Below are positions 14,625 to 23,432 of a DNA stretch of 33,679 bases, in pieces. This DNA comes from Candidatus Aciduliprofundum sp. GTDB taxonomy: Archaea > Thermoplasmatota > Thermoplasmata > Thermoplasmatales > ARK-15. Positions within the stretch are counted from its first letter, which is position 1. The number at the start of each line of letters is the position of its first letter. The translations under genes were made by a program, and so were the position numbers. The stretch is taken from positions 1-33,679 of the forward strand of contig PNIT01000005.1 in the NCBI GenBank assembly GCA_002878135.1. The letters run 5' to 3'. Under the pieces are notes generated by a model. The model was not told the DNA's origin and made no database searches. It was given only the letters and a program-made list of their open reading frames with translations.

Positions 14625-15397
14625 AATCCATGGTTCCAGTTAACACAAGGATCATTGATGTTTTTGAAGAGACCAATGATGTAAAATCATTTCTACTTGA
14701 AAATAACCTGGATGAGGATCCACTTCCAGGCCAGTTCTATGAAATCTATGTAAGGGGTGCTGGCGAAATTCCCATCTCAATTGCGTCCTGGCGTGATGGA
14801 CTACTATTCAGTGTAAAAAGGGTAGGTTATGTGACAGAAAGATTGCACGGAATGAAAAAGGGTGATATTCTTGGTATAAGGGGTCCTTTTGGGAATGGTT
14901 TCCCAGAGCACAGGAGGCATACTGTGCTAATTGCAGGAGGCATAGGTCTTCCACCCGCGAGATCCTACATTGAATACTGGCTCTCTAAAGGTTCAAGGAA
15001 TATGCAGCTACTTTATGGTGCAAGAACACCATCGGACATAGTCTACAGGAGGATTCTTCAGGAATGGTCAAATTATATAGATGTTCACATAACTGTTGAC
15101 AAGGGAGATAAGGAATGGAAGGGAAATGTGGGTGTGGTTACAACAATCTTCCACAGGATAAAGGACAGGGAGTCGGACTTTATAATAATAGGTCCTGAGA
15201 TAATGATGAAATTCTCAGTTATGGAGCTAAAAAAACTTGGAGTAAGTGAGGATAATATATACCTTTCCATGGAGAGAAAGATGAAATGCGGATTCGGTAT
15301 ATGCGGCCATTGCAACATAGGTAGGTATTATGTCTGTAAGGATGGCCCTGTTTTCAAATACTCACTGATAAAAGACATACCGGAGGTGTTTCATTAG
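14621..15397 (+). CDS. FAD/NAD(P)-binding oxidoreductase, sulfhydrogenase gamma / AsrB-like (ORF track starts upstream at 14543)
   Basis: Ferredoxin-reductase fold (GQFYEIYVRG, GIRGPFGNGF, HTVLIAGGIGLPPARSYIEY) and C-terminal CGFGICGHCNIGRYYVC 2Fe-2S motif. ATG 14621 overlaps the upstream stop in an ATGA junction. Confidence 0.88.
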   Translation: MKSMVPVNTRIIDVFEETNDVKSFLLENNLDEDPLPGQFYEIYVRGAGEIPISIASWRDGLLFSVKRVGYVTERLHGMKKGDILGIRGPFGNGFPEHRRHTVLIAGGIGLPPARSYIEYWLSKGSRNMQLLYGARTPSDIVYRRILQEWSNYIDVHITVDKGDKEWKGNVGVVTTIFHRIKDRESDFIIIGPEIMMKFSVMELKKLGVSEDNIYLSMERKMKCGFGICGHCNIGRYYVCKDGPVFKYSLIKDIPEVFH

Positions 15398-15472
15398 ACA
15401 GTCAATAAGATTGAAATTACTATAAGAAAAAAGCATGAAAAAATATTTATTATATTTTTAAATCAACTTTTT

Positions 15473-16861
15473 ATGGATCTCAGGGAGTTCATAGATATAG
15501 TTGGTAAAGATAATGTTCTCACAGATAAGGTGGATGTTATCCCGTATACAAAGGATGCCTCCTTTTTCACTGGAAAAATTCCATATGCCGTGCTATTACC
15601 TCAGAATGTGAATCAGGTTTCTTCCATAATGAGGATCTGCCAGAGGGATGATATACAGGTAACTGTAAGGGGTGGTGGTTCTTCCCTTACCGGGTCATCA
15701 ATCCTTGCTGAGGAGGGAGTAATCTTAAGCATGGCAAGATTTGACAGGATACTTGAGACAGCGATAGAGGATAGGTATGTTGTAGCTGAGGCTGGTGTAA
15801 AGCTAGATTATCTTAACTCGCATCTTTCAAAGTATGGACATTTTTATCCACCAGATCCTGCAAGCTCAATAGCAGCAACAGTGGGGGGATCCATATCAAC
15901 CAATGCTGGCGGTCTTAGAGCGGCCATGTACGGTGCAACAAAGGAGTGGGTTCTTGGTCTTGAGGTGGTACTTCCAGATGGTACTATAATACAGACCGGT
16001 GGAAAGGTTCTGAAGAGATCGATAGGATATGATCTTACAGCCCTTATGGTAGGAAGTGAGGGTACGCTTGGTGTAATTACCAAGGCCATACTGAAGATAG
16101 CACCACTGCCTGAGAGTTATGGTAGGATAATGGTTTACTACAAGTCAATAGAGGAGGCAGGAAGGGCAATCTCAAGCCTCAAAAAGAGAGGCATTACACC
16201 CCTTATAGCCGAGTTCATGGATAGAATATCCATGGATTCAATAACACATACAAAGGGCATAAAATTCCCTGAAGATGCACAGTATCTTCTCCTAATCGAT
16301 ATATCATCCACACATGAATCACTTGATAAAAAGTTAAATGAGGCAGCGGAGATATTAAAATCAACGGATATTCTTGGGATGAGGATTACAAAGGATCCAG
16401 AAGAAATGGCAGTCATGTATCAGGCCAGGAAGGGCCTCTATTCATCACAACTTAGTGAAAGGGAAAAACCAGGGGAATATGTTATAATCGGTGATATAGT
16501 GGTACCCGCATCAAGATTGCCAAAAACACTTTCAGAGATTAAGGGGAGCATTGAAAACTATGGTCTCAAGGTGGCATTATTTGGGCATATAGGTGATGGA
16601 AATATACATGCGAATATTTTTGCTGATGTTAACAACAGTGAACAGATGAAGAGGGTAAATGATTTTATGATGGAACTTGGAAGGATTGCACTTAGGAATG
16701 AAGGTTCTGTTTCATCCGAACATGGGATTGGTATTGAGAAGATTGAACTTCTAAAGGAGGAATACAGATATAAAAATTCACTGAAAAACCTTGATATCAT
16801 GAGGGAAATAAAGAAAATATTCGATCCTAAAAACATCCTTAACAGGGGGAAAATGTTCTAA
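15473..16861 (+). CDS. FAD-linked oxidase, GlcD / D-lactate dehydrogenase family
   Basis: FAD_binding_4 motifs (VTVRGGGSSLTGSSILAEEGVILSMARFDRIL, SSIAATVGGSISTNAGGLRAAMYGATKEWVLGLEVVLPDG) and C-terminal GHIGDGNIHANIF, SSEHGIGIEKIELL. Confidence 0.93.
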   Translation: MDLREFIDIVGKDNVLTDKVDVIPYTKDASFFTGKIPYAVLLPQNVNQVSSIMRICQRDDIQVTVRGGGSSLTGSSILAEEGVILSMARFDRILETAIEDRYVVAEAGVKLDYLNSHLSKYGHFYPPDPASSIAATVGGSISTNAGGLRAAMYGATKEWVLGLEVVLPDGTIIQTGGKVLKRSIGYDLTALMVGSEGTLGVITKAILKIAPLPESYGRIMVYYKSIEEAGRAISSLKKRGITPLIAEFMDRISMDSITHTKGIKFPEDAQYLLLIDISSTHESLDKKLNEAAEILKSTDILGMRITKDPEEMAVMYQARKGLYSSQLSEREKPGEYVIIGDIVVPASRLPKTLSEIKGSIENYGLKVALFGHIGDGNIHANIFADVNNSEQMKRVNDFMMELGRIALRNEGSVSSEHGIGIEKIELLKEEYRYKNSLKNLDIMREIKKIFDPKNILNRGKMF

Positions 16862-18075
16862 TGAATTTGTTGAATGAACTCATGCAGGAAACGGAAAAAT
16901 GTATTAATTGCGGATTCTGTGAGAGTGTATGTCCAACTCTACCATTCATGGGCTACAGGGCCACATATGGTGCAAGGGGTAGGGTGTTCATTTCAAGGGA
17001 ATCCCTAAGGGAGCTTAATTCAACTGGAGTTATAAGTCTTAACATTGGCGACTCAATATTTTCCTGTCTTGAATGCTATGCCTGTTATTATGTCTGTCCC
17101 GCGGGCGTGAATCCTGGCAAGGTAAGCCAGATGATGAGAACGATCATAAACAGGGAGAATAAAAATAGAAAGAATGTGGCTGATATGATTGTAAGAGCAA
17201 TAATTAGGAGAAAGAATCCACTTGGGATAAGGGAAAGGATGTCCTCCTGGGCAGCCGATATTGATTTTGATAGAAAATCTGATACCCTTCTTTATACGGG
17301 GGGGATGTACCAGCTTATGGCATACAGCTCATTCCTTTCAAGGATTGAGGGTAAGCTTGATGTGAAGACAGTTGAAAGGTTAGCTTCCATACTTAAGGAT
17401 AAACCTGAGTTATTGGGTCTTATAGCAATACCAGAAAGAAGGATGAAGGAAAGAATGGAAAAAATTCTTAGGGACATAGTTTTCCTTTTGAAAAGATCAG
17501 GGATAGATTTCAATTACCTGGATAAGGAAGAACCATATTCTGGGGCATTCCTTTATGAACTTGGGTATATGGATGAATTTATTAATTATGGTAAATATTT
17601 AAGGGATCTCTTCCTTTCCAGGGGTATTAAAAGGATAATCACCCTTGATCCACATACGCATGAAGCTCTGAAAATTCTCTACCCAAAATATGTTGAAAAT
17701 TTTAATTTCCAGGTGTACCATTATCTGGAGCTCATTAACCTTCAATTAAGGAAAGGAAATGAAAGGTTTGTTTATCATCAACCCTGCCATTTCACCATGC
17801 ATGAGGATTTTGACGTACCTTTGGGATTCATCACAAAGATGGGTGTAACCATTTTACCGGACAGAAATGGAAAATCCAACTTCTGCTGTGGAGGTCCAGC
17901 GGAGCTTCTATATCCAAAACTTGCAAACTCCATATCCAATGAAAGGTTTAAACAGCTTAAAGAGAAGGGAGGAGATAGGATAATCACAGCATGTCCCATA
18001 TGTTTTGCTAACCTTTCCAAGGATTCCACAGTATTTGATATATCGGAGGTAATAAGGGAATATTTAAATAAATGA
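16861..18075 (+). CDS. GlcF/HdrD-like Fe-S oxidoreductase with one intact and one degenerate CCG domain
   Basis: CINCGFCESVCP and CLECYACYYVCPAGVNP ferredoxin motifs; C-terminal CCG domain HQPCHF...NFCCGGPAELL...ACPICFANL. Confidence 0.88.
   Translation: MNLLNELMQETEKCINCGFCESVCPTLPFMGYRATYGARGRVFISRESLRELNSTGVISLNIGDSIFSCLECYACYYVCPAGVNPGKVSQMMRTIINRENKNRKNVADMIVRAIIRRKNPLGIRERMSSWAADIDFDRKSDTLLYTGGMYQLMAYSSFLSRIEGKLDVKTVERLASILKDKPELLGLIAIPERRMKERMEKILRDIVFLLKRSGIDFNYLDKEEPYSGAFLYELGYMDEFINYGKYLRDLFLSRGIKRIITLDPHTHEALKILYPKYVENFNFQVYHYLELINLQLRKGNERFVYHQPCHFTMHEDFDVPLGFITKMGVTILPDRNGKSNFCCGGPAELLYPKLANSISNERFKQLKEKGGDRIITACPICFANLSKDSTVFDISEVIREYLNK
18063..18070 (+). promoter_or_regulatory. 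Putative TATA box of the padR promoter (TTTAAATA)
   Basis: AT-rich 8-mer centred about 27 nt upstream of ATG 18093, typical archaeal leaderless spacing. Confidence 0.6.
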
Positions 18076-18539
18076 ATTATATAGATATATCTATGTTTGA
18101 GAAGAGGGAACATTTTAAAAGAGGTATGCTGAGAAACATCATCCTTATCTTATTGAATAGGGGTCCAAAGGGTGTATATGAGATAAAGAAGGCAGTTAAG
18201 GAGATGAGCTTGGGCTTCTATGAGCCAAGCACAGGGGTAATATATCCAAATCTAAGGTCCCTCAAGGAAGATGGTTTGATAAAGGAGATAATGGTTGACG
18301 GAAGGAAAAAATATACAATAACAGCCGAGGGAGAGAAATACATAAAGGAAAATTTCCAGAGATGGAAGGAAACGATGGAACTTAAGAGAAAAAAGTTTGA
18401 GAAGATGAAGGAACTCGGTGATATGCTTAAGGAGATTACGGAGAAAATAGTTACCATGGATGATGAATATCTTGAAAGGAATAGAAATAAAATATTTGAG
18501 ATACTTAGGGAAACATTGGAAAAAATTGAAAGGGTATGA
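18072..18539 (+). CDS. PadR-family transcriptional regulator; likely start ATG 18093
   Basis: MLRNIILILLNRGPKGVYEIKKAVKEMSLGFYEPSTGVIYPNLRSLKEDGLIKEIMVDGRKKYTITAEGEKYI is characteristic of PadR. TATTTAAATA at 18061-18070 is about 27 nt upstream of ATG 18093. Confidence 0.92.
   Translation: MNYIDISMFEKREHFKRGMLRNIILILLNRGPKGVYEIKKAVKEMSLGFYEPSTGVIYPNLRSLKEDGLIKEIMVDGRKKYTITAEGEKYIKENFQRWKETMELKRKKFEKMKELGDMLKEITEKIVTMDDEYLERNRNKIFEILRETLEKIERV
18081..18094. promoter_or_regulatory. Putative PadR operator, perfect palindrome ATAGATATATCTAT
   Basis: Perfect 14-bp inverted repeat between the TATA box and the proposed padR start; its 12-bp core TAGATATATCTA recurs at 20342-20353. Confidence 0.7.
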
Positions 18540-19355
18540 TCATTCCTCGAAACCATATTTTGATACAACGAATACTGCCAATATTATTATTGCATCGAAT
18601 ATTAGGAGATATGCAATATCTGTAAATAGTGTGCTGTTCCATGAACCCTGAAGTATTAGATATCTGAGTGAATTGGCAGCCCATGAGATAGGATTGTAAG
18701 AGGCTATGCCCTTAAGCCAGTCCGGCATGATATCGCTGGGAAACATGGCAGTGCTCGCAAACATCAATGGAAGATTCAGTAGATTTACAATTGCCATTAG
18801 CGTTTCCATCTTCTTCACCCTGATGACTATTATTGAGAATAGACCTGAAAAACCGATGGAAAGCAATGAAATAATGGCAAACACACCTATAAGATCATAA
18901 ATATTGAATGAACTCGAGATGTAAAGACCGTTTGGTATCAATATTGCTATAATGAACAGTATTGTTGACTGCACAATTGCCTTTATTGTTGATGAGAAAA
19001 CCTTCGAGAGAACTATGGAATCCCTTGGTATGGGTGAAACAAGAAGCCTTGTTAGATAACCGAACCTCCTATCCCATATTATTGACATCCCTGAGAACAT
19101 TGCAGAGAATAGGGCCATTATTGCAAGCATACCTGGTGTGAGGAATGATATGTAATTCTTTGCACCCATGAATAGTGTACCTATTATCATTGAAGAACCT
19201 CCAGGTATGCTAGGGGGAATAATCTTTGTTATGTCGAATGCACTGCCAAAAAGAACTATCCAGAAAATGGGCTGTATAAGCGTGATGAAGAGATTTGCAG
19301 GATTCCTTATCCATTTCTTGAGTTCTCTTATCGTTAAGGAAAGCCTTGCACCCAT
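18540..19355 (-). CDS. ABC-2 type (DrrB-like) transporter permease
   Basis: Multiple hydrophobic segments; LFITLIQPIFWIVLFGSAF and MSIIWDRRFGYLTRLLVSPIPRDSIVLSKVFSSTIKA are typical of ABC-2 permeases; next to the ATPase gene. Confidence 0.9.
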   Translation of the reverse strand: MGARLSLTIRELKKWIRNPANLFITLIQPIFWIVLFGSAFDITKIIPPSIPGGSSMIIGTLFMGAKNYISFLTPGMLAIMALFSAMFSGMSIIWDRRFGYLTRLLVSPIPRDSIVLSKVFSSTIKAIVQSTILFIIAILIPNGLYISSSFNIYDLIGVFAIISLLSIGFSGLFSIIVIRVKKMETLMAIVNLLNLPLMFASTAMFPSDIMPDWLKGIASYNPISWAANSLRYLILQGSWNSTLFTDIAYLLIFDAIIILAVFVVSKYGFEE

Positions 19356-20336
19356 CTACCTCGCCCTCCTTATTGACCTCATTGTCCTCATAACATCCTC
19401 CCTGCTCTCTTCCTCTCGCATTTCCCTGCCAGTATATTTCAGAAATACTGTGTCTAGACTTGGCTTCTGTATGCTTATTCTTTTTACCTTAATCCCCGCC
19501 TGATATATCTTCTGCAGTAGATCGGGTATGTATTCCTCACTATTCTTAATGCTAAACCTTAAGGTTCTGTCCTCAAGGATCTCCACGTTCACGGCACCTT
19601 CAAGATATCTCTTCAAGGGTTCAGGATCATCCGCTAGTATGTATATTACATCAAAACCTACACTTCTTTTGAGTTCCTCAGGCCTACCCTCCACCATTAT
19701 CCTTCCCCTGTCTATTATGCCTATCCTGTCGCATAGCCTATCGGCCTCCTCTAGGTAATGTGTCGTAATAAAAATTGTAATTCCAAGATCCTTCCTCAAT
19801 CTTTCAATGTATTCCCACATCCTTGTCCTTGTCTGAACATCTAGTCCCAGGGTTGGCTCATCAAGAAACAGTACCTCAGGTTCGTGTATAAGGCCGGATA
19901 TCAAATCGAGTCTCTTCCTCATTCCACCTGAATATGTTGAAACATACCTGTCCTTGGCATGGTAAAGATCTACAAGTTCCAGAAGTTCATATGCCTTTCT
20001 TCTTGCCTCATCCTTTCTTATACCATAAAAATTTGCCTGAAGTTCGAGATTCTCAATGCCCTTGAGATCATCATCCACGGACAGATCCTGGGGGACTAAA
20101 CCTATGATCCTCCTCACCCTCTCCTGCTCCTTTACAACATCCATCCCATTTATACGGGCTGTACCGGATGTTGGCTTGAGAAGCGTTGTAAGTATCTTAA
20201 CTGTTGTAGTTTTACCTGCACCGTTGGGACCCAGAAAACCATAGATCTCACCCTTTCCTATTTTGAGATCTATCCCATCCACAGCTTTTATGTTACCCTT
20301 ATATATCTTAACCAGATTTTCTGCCTCAACCATCAT
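19356..20336 (-). CDS. ABC transporter ATP-binding protein (DrrA-like)
   Basis: Walker A GPNGAGKTT, signature YSGGMRKRLDL, Walker B VLFLDEPTLGLD. Confidence 0.95.
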   Translation of the reverse strand: MMVEAENLVKIYKGNIKAVDGIDLKIGKGEIYGFLGPNGAGKTTTVKILTTLLKPTSGTARINGMDVVKEQERVRRIIGLVPQDLSVDDDLKGIENLELQANFYGIRKDEARRKAYELLELVDLYHAKDRYVSTYSGGMRKRLDLISGLIHEPEVLFLDEPTLGLDVQTRTRMWEYIERLRKDLGITIFITTHYLEEADRLCDRIGIIDRGRIMVEGRPEELKRSVGFDVIYILADDPEPLKRYLEGAVNVEILEDRTLRFSIKNSEEYIPDLLQKIYQAGIKVKRISIQKPSLDTVFLKYTGREMREEESREDVMRTMRSIRRAR

Positions 20337-20340
20337 ATAT

Positions 20341-20354
20341 TTAGATATATCTAA
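20341..20354. promoter_or_regulatory. Putative PadR operator at the ABC exporter promoter, perfect palindrome TTAGATATATCTAA
   Basis: Perfect 14-bp inverted repeat immediately upstream of ATG 20336 (minus strand), sharing TAGATATATCTA with 18082-18093. Confidence 0.7.
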
Positions 20355-20358
20355 TTAA

Positions 20359-20366
20359 TATTTAAA
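20359..20366 (-). promoter_or_regulatory. Putative TATA box of the ABC exporter promoter (TTTAAATA on the minus strand)
   Basis: Same 8-mer as the padR promoter, about 26 nt upstream of ATG 20336. Confidence 0.6.
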
Positions 20367-20468
20367 TTTATTGGGATATTTTATGGCAAGGGATTCTCAT
20401 ACTTTACAGATTTTTATTTCTTTAATGATCTAAAAGCTTTTATTAATACATATTTCTATATTTCATCC

Positions 20469-21413
20469 ATGGAGGATTATATCTCCTTTGGACCTGTTCC
20501 ATCTAGGAGGCTTGGTAGAAGCCTAGGGGTAAATAATATCCCGGGAAAAACCTGCACCTATGGTTGTGTTTACTGCCAGATAGGAAAAACTATCAGTATG
20601 GAATTTGAAAGGAGAGAGTTCTATAAAATTGATGAAATAATTAATTCTGTTAACAGAAAAATAGATTCCGTTGAAAAAAGGGGAGAAAAAATAGATTTCA
20701 TCACCTTTGTACCCGATGGTGAACCTACCCTAGACCTGAACCTAGGTAAAGAGATAGAACTATTGAAAGCTACCGGAATAAGGGTGGCTGTAATAACAAA
20801 CTCATCACTCATCTGGAGGAATGATGTTAGAAATGACCTGCATTGCGCGGATCTTGTTTCCCTCAAGGTGGACGCTGTTCATTTTGATCATTGGAAGAAG
20901 ATAAACAGACCTCACAGGCTTCTGGAACTTGAAAAAATAAAGGAGGGGATTTTTGAATTCTCATCTTCATTCAAGGGTAAACTCATCACAGAAACCATGG
21001 TAATAGGAAACTTTCAATACGACTTTGATGGCATTGCCTCATTCCTGAAATCTCTGAAAAATCTACATAAGGCCTACATATCAGTACCAACAAGACCTCC
21101 TGCAGAGGAATGGGTAATGAAGCCTGAGGAGGTGGTGATCAACAGGGCATACCAGATCTATTTGAATCATCTTGGTGAAGAAAGGGTGGAATATCTGATT
21201 GGATATGAGGGGGATGAATTTTCATTGAGTGGAGATCCAGAAAAGGATCTACTTTCCATAATGTCCGTACATCCAATGAGGATTGATGCTGTTATTAAAT
21301 TCCTTGAAAAAGCAGGTGCAAATTACTCCTTGATTGAAAAATTGATAAATGAGGGAAAAATTAAAGAGATCGTTTATTACGGCAATAGATTTTTTATGAG
21401 GAGGATTTTATGA
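20469..21413 (+). CDS. Radical SAM protein (COG0731-like)
   Basis: FGPVPSRRLGRSLGVNNIPGKTCTYGCVYCQIGKT with CxxxCxxC. A TATA-like CTTTTATTAATA lies about 27 nt upstream. Confidence 0.92.
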   Translation: MEDYISFGPVPSRRLGRSLGVNNIPGKTCTYGCVYCQIGKTISMEFERREFYKIDEIINSVNRKIDSVEKRGEKIDFITFVPDGEPTLDLNLGKEIELLKATGIRVAVITNSSLIWRNDVRNDLHCADLVSLKVDAVHFDHWKKINRPHRLLELEKIKEGIFEFSSSFKGKLITETMVIGNFQYDFDGIASFLKSLKNLHKAYISVPTRPPAEEWVMKPEEVVINRAYQIYLNHLGEERVEYLIGYEGDEFSLSGDPEKDLLSIMSVHPMRIDAVIKFLEKAGANYSLIEKLINEGKIKEIVYYGNRFFMRRIL

Positions 21414-22575
21414 TATCAGCCAGTTTCTTTCCAGTTTCGTAGGATTTCTTCAGATCCTCCTCTGTGGGTATCATCTGTGCCCTCAGGAATGGCTCTGGAA
21501 CCTTCATCTTCAGGTCCTTCATCCTGTTCTCTATCATCTTAGCCGCCTCCCCGCTCCAGGCATATGTACCGAAGGCAAAACCAATCTTATTCCTTAAATT
21601 AATTGTTGCGAGGCTTGCAAGAAGAATCCACACAGGTTTTATTGCATCACCATTTATAGTACTGGAGCCAACTATGAGTGCATCGCTATCCTCTATTATA
21701 TCAATGATATTATCATCAATGCTGGTGCCAGAGAGATCAAAAATCTCCGCCTTTACACCGCTGTCCATTAGACCTCTTGCTATGTTCTTCGCCATCAATC
21801 CGGTACCACCGTAGGGCGAGGCATAGAAAATAACAGCCCTCCTTGTTTCCCTCTTTTTTGGTTCAGACCACTGCCTATAGAGCTCAACATAATGCCAGGG
21901 ATCCTTTCTCAATATCGGACCATGGCTGGGTGCAATTATGTCTATCTTTCTATTTTCTATCTTTTTTATAGCCTGATAAGCATAATCCTTAAAGGGCCTC
22001 ATTATGGTGAAGAAATAGTGTTTGAATGAGAATGAGAAATCGAGTGTTTCATCGTTGAATATGGCATCATCGCAGTAGTGGCAACCCAGGAAATCGCATG
22101 GGAAAAGGATGGCATCCTCCACCAGGTATGTGAACATGGTATCTGGCCAGTGAAGGAATGGTGCATGTATGAATTCAAGGGTTTTATCTCCAAGAGAGAT
22201 CCTATCACCATCACCCACAAGCATTGGGTTCACATCCCTGTGCAATAATTCTTTCAAAATCATCTGTGCATTCTTGGAGACCACCACCTTTGGATTGGAT
22301 TTTTCAAGTATGTATGGAACCGCGCCCGAGTGATCAGGTTCAAGATGATTGAGTACAAGATAATCTATTTTTTCAAGTGGTACTATATCTGAAACCTTCT
22401 TCAGAAATTCATCCTTGAAACTCTCCTTTACGGTATCTATTAGTGCTACCTTTTCACTACCTATTATGAGGTAGCTGTTGTAGGTAGTCCCTGCCTCTGC
22501 CTGCATTATAACATCGAATATCCTTAACTTTGGATCCTTTACACCAACCCAGTACACTCCTTCCTTTATTTTCAT
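21394..22575 (-). CDS. fprA: A-type flavodiiron protein (FprA family)
   Basis: Beta-lactamase-like diiron ligands NHLEPDHSG, CDFLGCHYCDDA, APSHGP; C-terminal flavodoxin domain VIFYASPYGGTGLMAKNIARGL. Confidence 0.95.
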   Translation of the reverse strand: MKIKEGVYWVGVKDPKLRIFDVIMQAEAGTTYNSYLIIGSEKVALIDTVKESFKDEFLKKVSDIVPLEKIDYLVLNHLEPDHSGAVPYILEKSNPKVVVSKNAQMILKELLHRDVNPMLVGDGDRISLGDKTLEFIHAPFLHWPDTMFTYLVEDAILFPCDFLGCHYCDDAIFNDETLDFSFSFKHYFFTIMRPFKDYAYQAIKKIENRKIDIIAPSHGPILRKDPWHYVELYRQWSEPKKRETRRAVIFYASPYGGTGLMAKNIARGLMDSGVKAEIFDLSGTSIDDNIIDIIEDSDALIVGSSTINGDAIKPVWILLASLATINLRNKIGFAFGTYAWSGEAAKMIENRMKDLKMKVPEPFLRAQMIPTEEDLKKSYETGKKLADIIKSSS

Positions 22576-23432
22576 TGTTTCACACCTCCCATTATTTCCT
22601 TAATCACCTTAAGATCCTGTGGATATAATTCTTCCCCTCCTGGTGTTTCAAGAATCAGTGGTATTTTCTCAAATCTTTTATCCGACAGTATGTTTTTAAA
22701 GCCTTCCCTACCTATATATCCATAACCTATCTGTGCATGTCTGTCAACCCTGCTACCCAGAGCCTTTTCAGAATCGTTAAGGTGGACCGCCACAAGATTT
22801 TTAAATCCTATCTTCTCCTCAAATTCATCCATAGTTTTATTGTAACCCCTTTCACTCCTCAGCTCATAACCTGCCGCAAATATGTGGCAGGTATCCATGC
22901 ATACGTTCACCCTCTTATGGTCAGATACATGATCAATTATATATGCAATCTGTTCAAACCTGTATCCCAGATTTGTTCCCTGTCCTGCAGTTGTCTCTAG
23001 GGTAATGTTAACATCCCTTACATTGGATTCATCCAATATCCTATCTATGGCATCAATTATCCTCTTGAGACCATAATCCTCCCCCTTACCCATGTGTGCA
23101 CCCGGATGAAATATGAGATATGGTATCTTGAGCTCAGAGCACCTTTCCATCTCGTGCTCCATGGATTTGATGGATTTCTCCCATTTTTCATCATCGGGTG
23201 CAGCAAGGTTTACTAGGTAGGATGCATGGGCAACAGTGATTAAAAGGCCGAATCTATCCTTGTTTATGAGATATGATTTTACATCCTCCCTGTCTAGGGG
23301 CTTAGATATCCACTGCCTCTGGTTCTTCGTGAACACCTGGGCGCTGTTTAGGCCAATAGAAGATGCCCTCTCTGGTATCTTGGAGAAGCCCTCACCAATG
23401 GACATATGGCCACCTATTATCATGGAGCTCAC
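22572..23432 (-). CDS. nfo: Endonuclease IV (AP endonuclease)
   Basis: HMSIGEGFSKIPERASSIGLNSAQVFTKNQRQW, NVCMDTCHIFAAGYE, LVAVHLNDSEKALGSRVDRHAQIGYGYIG. Confidence 0.96.
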   Translation of the reverse strand: MSSMIIGGHMSIGEGFSKIPERASSIGLNSAQVFTKNQRQWISKPLDREDVKSYLINKDRFGLLITVAHASYLVNLAAPDDEKWEKSIKSMEHEMERCSELKIPYLIFHPGAHMGKGEDYGLKRIIDAIDRILDESNVRDVNITLETTAGQGTNLGYRFEQIAYIIDHVSDHKRVNVCMDTCHIFAAGYELRSERGYNKTMDEFEEKIGFKNLVAVHLNDSEKALGSRVDRHAQIGYGYIGREGFKNILSDKRFEKIPLILETPGGEELYPQDLKVIKEIMGGVKQ

